From Acidobacteriota bacterium (lineage in GTDB: Bacteria > Acidobacteriota > UBA4820 > DSQY01): a DNA stretch of 51,265 bases. The notes beneath the pieces were generated by a model. That model saw nothing but the letters and a program-made list of their open reading frames with translations. It did no database searches and was not told the origin of the DNA. Below are positions 34,988 through 42,601 of the stretch, piece after piece. The stretch covers positions 1 to 51,265 of the forward strand of contig JAJYLT010000026.1 in assembly GCA_021787565.1 (NCBI GenBank). The letters are read 5' to 3'. Position numbers and translations under genes: made by a program. The first letter of the stretch is position 1, and every line of letters starts with the position of its first letter.

Positions 34988-35828
34988 CGGAAGCAGCAGC
35001 GAGGAATCGGCCCTTCTCAAGAGGTATCTTCGGGAGATCTCCCGCTTTCCCCTCCTGACCCCCGAGGAGGAACGCGAGATCGGCCGGCGCATCCAGGCGG
35101 GGGACAAGGAGGCGCTTCAGCGCCTGGTGGAGTCCAATCTCCGGTTCGTCGTCTCCTTCTCCAAGAAATACCGGGGATGGGGCCTGTCCTTCCAGGACCT
35201 CATCAATGAAGGAAACATCGGCCTCATGGAGGCCGCCAAGCGGTTCGATCCCAACAAGGGGGTGAAGTTCATCACCTATGCCGTCTGGTGGATCCGGCAG
35301 GCCATCATCCATGCCCTGTCCGAGCAGGGTGGGCCCTTCCGGATTCCCCAGAAGCAGGCCAACCTCCTCTACAACATCCACAAGACCATCGCCGCCATGA
35401 CCCCCGTCCTGGAGCGGGCCCCCACGGTGGGGGAGGTGGCGGAGGAGCTGGATGTGCCTCGCGAGAACGTGGAGGTCCTGATGCAGGCCGAGAGCGAGGA
35501 CCTTCCCCTGGAATCCCTCGCGGACGAGGACTCGGACTTCCAGCTCCTGGACAAGATCGAGCAGTTCACCATGCCCCCCGTGGACCAGAACCTCATGGAG
35601 GAGTCCTTCAAGAAGCTTCTGGCGGGCATGCTGAAGGACCTGGACCAGAAGGAGCAGCAGGTCCTCGTCCTGCGCTTCGGGCTCGATGGCAAGGAGCCAC
35701 ACACGCTCAAGGAGGTCGGGGACAAGCTGGGCCTCTCCCGTGAGCGCATCCGCCAGATCGAGACGCAGGCCCTCAAGAAACTCAAGCACAGCAAGAAGAG
35801 CAAGCAGCTGATGGGCTACCTGAATTGA
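34977..35828 (+). CDS. RpoD-like sigma-70 family factor at the end of the hspR operon
   Basis: 283 aa. Region 1.1 is missing. Region 1.2 (ALLKRYLREISRFPLLTPEEE), 2.1-2.4 (LVESNLRFVVSFSKKYRGWG, LSFQDLINEGNIGLMEAAKR, FDPNKGVKFITYAVWWIRQA), region 3 and the 4.2 HTH (LKEVGDKLGLSRERIRQIE) are intact. It is thus a group 2-like alternative sigma, comparable in size to RpoH. GTG 34977 lies inside the hspR end, so both are coupled and both fall under HAIR control. It could pass heat stress on to a second regulon. Confidence 0.88.
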   Translation: MRNSGSSSEESALLKRYLREISRFPLLTPEEEREIGRRIQAGDKEALQRLVESNLRFVVSFSKKYRGWGLSFQDLINEGNIGLMEAAKRFDPNKGVKFITYAVWWIRQAIIHALSEQGGPFRIPQKQANLLYNIHKTIAAMTPVLERAPTVGEVAEELDVPRENVEVLMQAESEDLPLESLADEDSDFQLLDKIEQFTMPPVDQNLMEESFKKLLAGMLKDLDQKEQQVLVLRFGLDGKEPHTLKEVGDKLGLSRERIRQIETQALKKLKHSKKSKQLMGYLN

Positions 35829-35829
35829 A

Positions 35830-35844
35830 CCCGCCGGAGGCGGG
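35830..35844 (+). terminator. Short GC hairpin after the sigma-factor gene
   Basis: CCCGCC-GGA-GGCGGG directly after the stop, without a T-run. Weak or partial terminator. Confidence 0.35.
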
Positions 35845-35878
35845 CGAAATCCGGGTTCCTGGGCCCCTGGAGGTTCCG

Positions 35879-37099
35879 ATGCGCGCGCCTTGGATTTCAT
35901 GCATCACGGTGGTGGCACTTCTCCTCTTCGCCCTGCCCGCATTAGGGCAGGCGGCGGACCAGGGCTTCAATCCCCAGCCGCTTCTGGAACAGGGGGTCGA
36001 GCTTCTGAAGAAGGGGGAGGCCGACCAGGCCGAACCCCTCCTGCGCCAGGCCGCCCTGGCCGCTCCGGAAGACGCGCTGGTCTACTTCTACCTCGGTTCG
36101 GCTCAGATGGCGCAGTCGGAATACTCGGATGCGGCTTCCTCCCTGCGCACGGCCCTGCACCTCAATGAGGCCAAGCCCTCCCTCGGCAGGGCCAACTGGC
36201 GAGAGGCGCAGGACAACCTGGGTCTGGCCCTGGCCTTCCAGCAAGAGTACGGGCAGGCCAAGAAGGTGTACGAAGAGGCGCTCGCCAGGGATCCCGACTA
36301 TCCGGCTTTCTCCTACAATCTGGCCTGCGTCTGCTCCCGGGCCGGGGACCGCCTGGGAGCCATCGCGGCCCTGCGCGAGGCTCTGCTGGCGGATGCCCGG
36401 CAGGAAAGCGGCCCAACCCTTCCGGACCCGTCCGTGGACCAGGACCTGAAGGGACTTCTCGGAGACCCCCGGTTCCAGGCCACCCTCCTGGTGGCCATCG
36501 GTCCCCAGCCCAATGACGGCCCCGGCAGCGCCCTCATGCGCGAGGGCGCAAGGTTGCTCTCGGCCGGAGAAGACGCCGCCGCGGAGGCCAAGGAGCGGGC
36601 TGCGATCGCCGCCGAACCCTCGTCGCCCAGGGCCTGGTTCTTTCTGGGGGGCGCTCTCGAGGAACAGAACCGGCTGCCCGAGGCGGCTGAGGCTTACGCC
36701 AAAGCGCTCGCGGCGGACAACCCGCCGGGACGGGTGCTGAGCAAGCCCATTCGGCGCCATGCCTTCATGGCGGAGGGGATGGCGGCCCTGGCGAAGGGCC
36801 AGGGTGAGGCGGCGGCCGGCTTCTTCCAGGCGGCGTCGGCACTGGATCCCTTCCACCCCATGGCCTTCTACGACCTTGGAAGGGCCTTCGCGCTTCAGGG
36901 GAAGATGAAGGAGGCCGCTCAGGCCGTGCGGAAGGCGGAGGATCTGAAGGACAACCTCACGGCGGTGGAGGGGCCCCTGCCTGACCCCGCGAAGGACCCG
37001 GCCTTCGACCGCTGGTCCAAGGACCCGGCCTGGCAGGCGCTTCTCAGCGGCGAAACGGCCGCACCTCCGCCCGGCACTCCCAAGGCTCCGGTCCCCTAG
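35879..37099 (+). CDS. Secreted TPR-repeat protein
   Basis: 406 aa. Signal peptide (SCITVVALLLFALPALGQAA, cleavage near residue 25), then TPR units, e.g. PLLRQAALAAPEDALVYFYL, AKKVYEEALARDPDYPAFSY, AAEAYAKALAADNPPGRVL and AAGFFQAASALDPFHPMAFY. The C-terminal tail is Pro-rich. GGAGG lies 5 nt before ATG 35879. Periplasmic protein-protein interaction is likely; partner unknown. It follows the sigma gene by 50 bp and may be read through from the heat-shock operon. Confidence 0.82.
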   Translation: MRAPWISCITVVALLLFALPALGQAADQGFNPQPLLEQGVELLKKGEADQAEPLLRQAALAAPEDALVYFYLGSAQMAQSEYSDAASSLRTALHLNEAKPSLGRANWREAQDNLGLALAFQQEYGQAKKVYEEALARDPDYPAFSYNLACVCSRAGDRLGAIAALREALLADARQESGPTLPDPSVDQDLKGLLGDPRFQATLLVAIGPQPNDGPGSALMREGARLLSAGEDAAAEAKERAAIAAEPSSPRAWFFLGGALEEQNRLPEAAEAYAKALAADNPPGRVLSKPIRRHAFMAEGMAALAKGQGEAAAGFFQAASALDPFHPMAFYDLGRAFALQGKMKEAAQAVRKAEDLKDNLTAVEGPLPDPAKDPAFDRWSKDPAWQALLSGETAAPPPGTPKAPVP

Positions 37100-37112
37100 G
37101 GGCTGGGACGAA

Positions 37113-37141
37113 TTGACAATTCTGGCGCCTCCCGGCACAAT
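37113..37141 (+). promoter_or_regulatory. Sigma-70 promoter of the secreted unknown and comM
   Basis: Perfect TTGACA (37113-37118), a 17-bp spacer and CACAAT (37136-37141). Confidence 0.7.
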
Positions 37142-37164
37142 AGGCCGCTAAGGAGGCTCAACTC

Positions 37165-38400
37165 GTGCGCCGATGCCTGCTGATCCTCATCCTTGCCCTG
37201 GTGGCCGTCCCCCTGCTGGCGTTGCCGGGGGACGATCCCGTGGCCATCGTTCCCACGGCCCACGGCCCCACCCTGTGGCTGCCGGCGCAGACCTCCCAGG
37301 CGGCCCAACGGGCCGCCGCAGGCGAAGTGGCGCGCTACCAGGAGGCCTGGGCCGGTTTCTTCGGCTCGCCGCCGCCGCTTCCCGACCCGCTGACCGTATC
37401 CGGAGCGGGCGCCCCGTCCGAACAGGTCTTCTCTGCCCTGTGGCGGGCCTGCGCGTCCGGGCTCCGGCCCGAGGAGAGAGAGGGGGCGGCTTCCGCGCTG
37501 CGCGCCGTGGTGCTCGATGATCCCGCCCCGCTTCTGGTTCCCGTGGCGCGAGCCCTTTCGGAGGGTCGCCTCGACGGAAGCCTGCTGTCAGGCGCTCTGC
37601 CCTACCTGTTTCTTCGATCCGAAGTGCAGACCCAAGGTTTTCTGCCGAAGGCTCTGCCTCCAGGCCCCGGCGCTTCTCGCCTGCGCGAGGCCCTGGCGGA
37701 CCAGGGCGTCTCCTGGGACCAGTTCTGGAACCGGTTCACCTCCTGGGTCGTGGAGCGCGGGCTGCGATACCACCTCCTCTCGACCCAGACCGGAACCCTC
37801 CCGGCCGTGTGGCTGCTGGACTCCGACCTGGCGCCCGGCCATTTCACGGCCTGGCGGTTCCATCTCTCCGAGGTGGACGAGGGAGTGGACCTGCAGGTGG
37901 CCGGCGAGGCCCCCAGCGGGATCCGGATGCTCAGCTTCTACACCGACGGGAAGGGGCGCGTGATTCAATCGGGCGTATGCGACCTGAAGGGACCGCGACT
38001 TCTCTTTCCCCGCAATGGCCGGACGCTGTGGCTGGTATTGCTGAATGGCTCAAGCCAGAGCGAGGGGGCGGACCTCACCATGACGCTGTGGAAGGACCTC
38101 GCCGCGCCGTTCATGGTGCGCCGCGCCTCCCTGGACGGGAAGAGCTGCGATCTCTTCGTGGAAGAGCAGTCGGGGGTGGCCTTTTACGATCTCACTGGAC
38201 GCTCCTCCGGCAGCGAGAAGTTCACCTCGCTGGGCATCGCGCCCTTTCCCTCCGAAGGGGGCGGGAATCACCACTATCGGCTTCCCATCCAGGGCAGCCA
38301 GCCGGACCTCGCCGAGATCCGGCTGACCTGCACCACCCTCGCGGGCGGCACCTACACGGCCACCGCCCCGCTCTCCCCGTCGGGCTCCCGCTTGCCATGA
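37165..38400 (+). CDS. Secreted protein of unknown function
   Basis: 411 aa. An N-terminal signal (LLILILALVAVPLLALPGDD) and a mature part rich in beta strands (TAWRFHLSEVDEGVDLQVAG, RLLFPRNGRTLWLVLLNGSS). Region 60-200 contains helical segments. No catalytic motif recognised. GTG 37165 has AAGGAGG 8 nt upstream. Its stop overlaps the comM start (ATGA), so the two are coupled although a functional tie is not obvious. Confidence 0.65.
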   Translation: MRRCLLILILALVAVPLLALPGDDPVAIVPTAHGPTLWLPAQTSQAAQRAAAGEVARYQEAWAGFFGSPPPLPDPLTVSGAGAPSEQVFSALWRACASGLRPEEREGAASALRAVVLDDPAPLLVPVARALSEGRLDGSLLSGALPYLFLRSEVQTQGFLPKALPPGPGASRLREALADQGVSWDQFWNRFTSWVVERGLRYHLLSTQTGTLPAVWLLDSDLAPGHFTAWRFHLSEVDEGVDLQVAGEAPSGIRMLSFYTDGKGRVIQSGVCDLKGPRLLFPRNGRTLWLVLLNGSSQSEGADLTMTLWKDLAAPFMVRRASLDGKSCDLFVEEQSGVAFYDLTGRSSGSEKFTSLGIAPFPSEGGGNHHYRLPIQGSQPDLAEIRLTCTTLAGGTYTATAPLSPSGSRLP

Positions 38401-39935
38401 TGGTCCGCCTCCACTCCGCGGACCTGGCGGGCATCGAGGCCGTCCCGGTGGAAGTGGAGGTGGACGTCCAGCCGGGCATGCCGGGTTACGTCACCGTGGG
38501 ATTGCCCGACACGGCCGTCCGGGAGAGCCGCGAGCGCGTGAAGAGCGCGCTCCTGAACGCGGGCTACCAGTTCCCCCTCGAATCGATCACCGTGAACCTC
38601 GCCCCGGCCGACATTCCCAAGGAGGGGTCCCAGCTGGATCTGCCCATCGCCATGGGGCTGATGACCGCCAGCGGACAGATCCCCGCCTCCTCCGGGCAGG
38701 CGGGCTTCCTGATGGCCGGCGAGCTGGCGCTCAATGGCCACCTGCGGCCCATTCGGGGTGCTCTGGCCATGGCGGTGCTGGCGCGCGCCTCGGGCGTCGC
38801 GCTCCTCTGCCCGCCCGAGAACGTGCCCGAGGCTGCTCTCGTGGAAGGCTGCACGGTCTACGGAGTGGCCTCCCTCAGCTCGGCCGTGCGGTTCCTGAGA
38901 GGGGAGGAGGTCCTGGAGCCGGCCCCGCACAGGTCCTTCGCGGAACTCCTGAAGGAGGTGCCCAGCCCGCTGGACCTCCAGGAGGTGCGGGGGCAGGCGC
39001 ACGTGAAGCGCGCGCTGGAGGCGGCCGCCGCCGGAGCGCACAACGTCCTGCTCATGGGCCCCCCAGGCTCTGGCAAGTCCATGCTGGCCAAGCGCTTTCC
39101 GACGATCCTTCCGCCCATGTCTTTCGAGGAGGCCCTGGAGACGACCCGCATCCACTCGGTGCGGGGCGAACTGCCGCCGGCCGGCGAGGGCATCGTGGTC
39201 GTTCGGCCCTTCCGATCCCCCCACCACACCATCTCCTACGCCGGCATGATCGGCGGCGGCGCGCGGATTCTGCCCGGTGAGATCTCCATGGCCCACAACG
39301 GCGTGCTCTTTCTGGACGAGCTCACGGAGTTCAGGAGGGACGTACTGGAAAGCCTGCGGCAGCCCCTCGAGGACCGCGGGATCTCCATCGCTCGCGCCAG
39401 GCAGAGCCTCTCTTTCCCCGCCGCCTTCACCCTGCTGGCGGCCAGCAACCCCTGCCCCTGCGGCTATTACGGGGACGCCGCCCACCGGTGCCGCTGCACC
39501 CCCTTGCAGATCAAGCGCTACCTGGACAGGCTGTCGGGGCCGCTGCTGGACCGGATAGACATTCAGGTGGAGGTGACCGCCATGGCTCCCGAAGAGCTGA
39601 GGCAGGCCCCGCAGGGCGAGCGCTCGGCGGATGTACGGCGCCGGGTTCGCGAGGCTCGCGAGCTGCAGTGGAAAAGGTTCCACGGAACGGGCATCTTCGC
39701 CAACGCCCAGATGGACGAGAAGATGGTGGACCGCTACTGCGCTCTGGAGCCCGGGGGCGAGGGCCTGTTGATGAAGGCTCTCCGGACCATGGGCGTCACC
39801 GCCCGCGGGCACCACCGAATCTTGAAGGTGGCCAGGACCCTCGCCGACCTGCAAGGGCGGGAGCGGATCGGCTCCGCGCACATCGCCGAGGCCATCCAAT
39901 ACAGGACCTTCGATCGAAAGCTGTTCACCGCCTGA
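38397..39935 (+). CDS. comM: ComM/YifB-type Mg-chelatase-like AAA ATPase
   Basis: 512 aa. The N-terminal Lon-protease-like domain (GMPGYVTVGLPDTAVRESRE) leads into Walker A LLMGPPGSGKSMLAKR (about 218-233), Walker B GVLFLDELTEF, AASNPCPCGYYGD with a following Cys cluster, and the C-terminal GVTARGHHRILKVARTLADL. ComM helicases promote branch migration during natural transformation and recombination. The start ATG 38397 overlaps the previous stop. Confidence 0.93.
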   Translation: MMVRLHSADLAGIEAVPVEVEVDVQPGMPGYVTVGLPDTAVRESRERVKSALLNAGYQFPLESITVNLAPADIPKEGSQLDLPIAMGLMTASGQIPASSGQAGFLMAGELALNGHLRPIRGALAMAVLARASGVALLCPPENVPEAALVEGCTVYGVASLSSAVRFLRGEEVLEPAPHRSFAELLKEVPSPLDLQEVRGQAHVKRALEAAAAGAHNVLLMGPPGSGKSMLAKRFPTILPPMSFEEALETTRIHSVRGELPPAGEGIVVVRPFRSPHHTISYAGMIGGGARILPGEISMAHNGVLFLDELTEFRRDVLESLRQPLEDRGISIARARQSLSFPAAFTLLAASNPCPCGYYGDAAHRCRCTPLQIKRYLDRLSGPLLDRIDIQVEVTAMAPEELRQAPQGERSADVRRRVREARELQWKRFHGTGIFANAQMDEKMVDRYCALEPGGEGLLMKALRTMGVTARGHHRILKVARTLADLQGRERIGSAHIAEAIQYRTFDRKLFTA

Positions 39936-39957
39936 TCGGAAACGGAGCCGTTGCTCC

Positions 39958-40437
39958 CTAGCGGGGGGCGGCGGGCCCTCCGCTCCGAAGGCGCCAGGTC
40001 AGCCGCCCCAGAATGCGATTCAGCGGATTATCCCGGGAAAGAACGGGGATGGGAGGCTTTCTGCGCATGCCAATAGTCTTGTAGAAGCTCATGAGGAGCT
40101 CGCGGTGAGGAGAGCGGAGCCGCAGCCCACGATGAAGGGCGCGGACGCACAGGAAACGGTCCCCACACGCGAGATACGCTTTAGATAGATTGAGGTAGCA
40201 GAGAGGCTCCTCGGGATCCTTTTTGGCGGCCTCCTGGCAGAGGGCGAGTCCTCTGGCGGCGCGGCCCTCCTCGCAGGCGGTCAACATCCCGACGTAGGAC
40301 ATGGCGATGGGGCTCTCAGGATAGATCTTGAAGTAGTCCTCGAAAAGAACCTTGGCCCTCTCCAAGAGCCCCTTCTCGACCATCTCGATCCCCTCCTTCA
40401 GCCGAGGAGGGACGTCCACTACGCTCAAGTCCGCCAT
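39958..40437 (-). CDS. Small TPR protein
   Basis: 159 aa. Helical repeats KVLFEDYFKIYPESPIAMSY, ALCQEAAKKDPEEPLCYLNL and CVRALHRGLRLRSPHRELL are TPR units; the C-terminus is basic. No signal peptide. It stands alone, convergent with comM. The 280 bp upstream (40438-40716) hold only the tetR promoter. Function unknown. Confidence 0.75.
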   Translation of the reverse strand: MADLSVVDVPPRLKEGIEMVEKGLLERAKVLFEDYFKIYPESPIAMSYVGMLTACEEGRAARGLALCQEAAKKDPEEPLCYLNLSKAYLACGDRFLCVRALHRGLRLRSPHRELLMSFYKTIGMRRKPPIPVLSRDNPLNRILGRLTWRLRSGGPAAPR

Positions 40438-40649
40438 GTCGTACCCCGTTACCCTTTGCTCCCCCCACGTCAGATACCAATCCTCACAGGCTTCGATATT
40501 GCCCCTGGGCTCTCTCCTCAGAGTCAGTCATCATAACCTGGAGCGGCCCCCTTTTGCCAAGGCCTCTCACCGCCGCCCTAAGCCAGCGGGGTCCGAACCC
40601 CGCCCATGGAAGTGAGTGAAGGCTTTCATGGAAGGAGTGCATTTCCCAC

Positions 40650-40678
40650 TTGACAGCGACCGCCTGTAGCGGTAGCGT
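40650..40678 (+). promoter_or_regulatory. Sigma-70 promoter of the TetR gene
   Basis: TTGACA (40650-40655), a 17-bp spacer and TAGCGT (40673-40678). CGGTAGCGTCACCG overlapping the -10 is an imperfect palindrome and a possible operator. Confidence 0.55.
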
Positions 40679-40716
40679 CACCGTAGTGAGTGAGTGGGCA
40701 CAAGCGAGGAGGGGCC

Positions 40717-41301
40717 ATGGACCTGATCATGGAAGAAAGCAAGCGGGATACCAAGTTGCCCGCCATTCTGCGGGCGGCTCTGGAACTCTTTACCGAAAAA
40801 GGGATCTACGCGACCACGACCAAGGACATCGCCCGCCGCGCAGGGGTCAGCGAGGGGGCGCTGTACCGGCACTTTCAGAGCAAGCAGGAATTGGCCGAGG
40901 ACCTGTATCTGACCCACCTCTCCTACTTCACGGCGCAATTGGATCGGAGCGTCCTGGTCTACGACAACCTCAAGGAGCGCTTGGAGGCCCTCATCGAAGG
41001 CTGTTTCCGGTTCTTCGACGAGGATCGGACGCTCTTCACCTACCTCATCCTGAGCGAGCACAACGAGCTGGGACGGACCAGCCGCAAGGTCCGCCACATC
41101 CGCCACCTGGTTCGGGACATCCTGGCCGAAGCCCGCGAGCGCGGCCAGGTGAGGGAGGGAGACCTGGAGCTGTTCGGCGCCATGGTGATCGGGATCATCA
41201 TCCGGGTGGCCATCTTCCGGATCTACGGTCTCATCACGGGAGATCTGAAGACACGCGCCGCCGAGGTCTCGGACTCCTGCTACCGCTTCCTCGCCCCCTG
41301 A
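40717..41301 (+). CDS. TetR/AcrR-family transcriptional regulator
   Basis: 194 aa. The N-terminal HTH AILRAALELFTEKGIYATTT, IARRAGVSEGALYRHFQSK is typical; the helical ligand domain follows. GAGGAGG 4 nt before ATG 40717. No obvious divergent target; the next gene on the same strand is the GAF protein. Ligand unknown. Confidence 0.9.
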   Translation: MDLIMEESKRDTKLPAILRAALELFTEKGIYATTTKDIARRAGVSEGALYRHFQSKQELAEDLYLTHLSYFTAQLDRSVLVYDNLKERLEALIEGCFRFFDEDRTLFTYLILSEHNELGRTSRKVRHIRHLVRDILAEARERGQVREGDLELFGAMVIGIIIRVAIFRIYGLITGDLKTRAAEVSDSCYRFLAP

Positions 41302-41449
41302 TCGAACCCCCAGTTCAGGCCATCCCCCGCGATTGGGTGCGAGCCCGCTCGCGAGTCGTGCTAGACTATAAGGCAGAACCTCTTTGCAGCGCCGCCTGCG
41401 CCGGCCGGAGTTGGGCGTCACGGGACTCTCGAGGCCCGGGGAGGAGCCA

Positions 41450-41986
41450 ATGGACGTGAAGGAGCAACTCGATGGCATCGTCAGGGATAGGGGAGCCTCA
41501 AAGGCGGGACTGGAAGCCGGCGCCAAGGCGCTTGCCCAAGGCGTCTCCGAGGCGCTCAAGGTGAAACCGGAGGAGGTGGCCATCCTCGTGCTCACCTCCA
41601 CGGAGCAAAGCCTAAAGTTCATCTGGCCTCCCGCCCTATCTCAGGGAAACGCGGTCTTCCCGGCGAACCATAAGAACGCCGTTGCCTCGGGCGTGCTGGC
41701 GACCATGAAGGGCAGGGTGGACAATCGCCTGTCGGAAAGCAAGCATTTGAAATTCTACGAAAGCGTGAAGGGTATGGAGTCCAGCGGCCTGCCCATCCAG
41801 AAGATGGTGGCGTTGCCCATGGTGGTCGGGGAGCGCGCTGTCGGGGTGCTCGAGGTGTCGCGAAAGGGCAGGACCCCCGAGGAGGCGGGCCCCAACTTCA
41901 CCTCCCAGGATGCCCAATTCCTGGTCGGTCTTTGCAGGACCTGCGTTCCCATCCTGGCGCAGCTCATTCCCAGGCCCTTCTTTTGA
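41450..41986 (+). CDS. GAF-domain protein
   Basis: 178 aa. The GAF core comprises EEVAILVLTSTEQSLKFIWP, FPANHKNAVASGVLATMKGR, PIQKMVALPMVVGERAVGVL and NFTSQDAQFLVGL. It stands alone without an output domain. GGGGAGG precedes ATG 41450. It may act with a separate partner; no partner is visible in the window. Confidence 0.8.
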   Translation: MDVKEQLDGIVRDRGASKAGLEAGAKALAQGVSEALKVKPEEVAILVLTSTEQSLKFIWPPALSQGNAVFPANHKNAVASGVLATMKGRVDNRLSESKHLKFYESVKGMESSGLPIQKMVALPMVVGERAVGVLEVSRKGRTPEEAGPNFTSQDAQFLVGLCRTCVPILAQLIPRPFF

Positions 41987-42037
41987 GCCTCGCCACTGGG
42001 CCGATCAGAACGCCATTTCCTCTGGAATTGAGAGAGC

Positions 42038-42514
42038 ATGCCCATCACCGGCCCCGGTCCCCTCGATCCTTCCCTCTGGCTCTCGGCGTTGCCCGTTACG
42101 GTGGAGCTTCGGGGCGCCTCCATGGAGCCGTTCCTGTCCGACGGTGACCGCGTGGAGGTGGTCCTCACCGCGCGGGAGGAGCTGGAGACCGGCGATCTGG
42201 TGGTTTTCCGGCGCGGTGCGGAGACGGTGGTCCACCGCTTCTTGAAAGGTTTGCCGGGGCGATTTCTCGAAAAGGGAGACGGCCAAGCGTGCGGTAACTG
42301 GCACCCCTGGCCCGCCCAAATGGGCCGGGTGACCGCGATCCATCGAGGAGGCCTGAGGAGTTCGGTGGATTCCCCCCCCGCCGCCGCGGCGCTTCGGAGG
42401 GCCGCGCGCCTCCACCTCTGGCGGCACCGGGTGGGCCGAATCGCCCTAGGCCTGCCCGGAGAGTGGCCGCGCAGGATTCTGCTGCGCCTCTGCGGCTGGT
42501 TCCTGCCCGCCTGA
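42038..42514 (+). CDS. S24/S26-like peptidase (signal-peptidase fold)
   Basis: 158 aa. RGASMEPFLSDGDRVEV carries the Ser nucleophile, GDLVVFRRGAETVVHRFL the second box, with His in the place of the usual Lys as in SipW/ER-type signal peptidases, and GDGQACGNWHPWPAQMGRV box E. There is no N-terminal membrane anchor; the C-terminus is basic and amphipathic. Substrate unknown. It lies ahead of ileS but with an independent ileS promoter between. Confidence 0.75.
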   Translation: MPITGPGPLDPSLWLSALPVTVELRGASMEPFLSDGDRVEVVLTAREELETGDLVVFRRGAETVVHRFLKGLPGRFLEKGDGQACGNWHPWPAQMGRVTAIHRGGLRSSVDSPPAAAALRRAARLHLWRHRVGRIALGLPGEWPRRILLRLCGWFLPA

Positions 42515-42551
42515 ACCCTCTCCCGTGAACCGCCGAAAGCATCGCGGTTTC

Positions 42552-42580
42552 TTGAAGCCAGCCATGCCGGAGAGTACAAT
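42552..42580 (+). promoter_or_regulatory. Promoter of the ileS-lspA-lgt run
   Basis: TTGAAG (42552-42557), a 17-bp spacer and TACAAT (42575-42580), 21 bp before GTG 42602. No T-box leader fits this short distance. Confidence 0.7.
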
Positions 42581-42601
42581 CTCTGGATTCAGGAGGTTGC
42601 C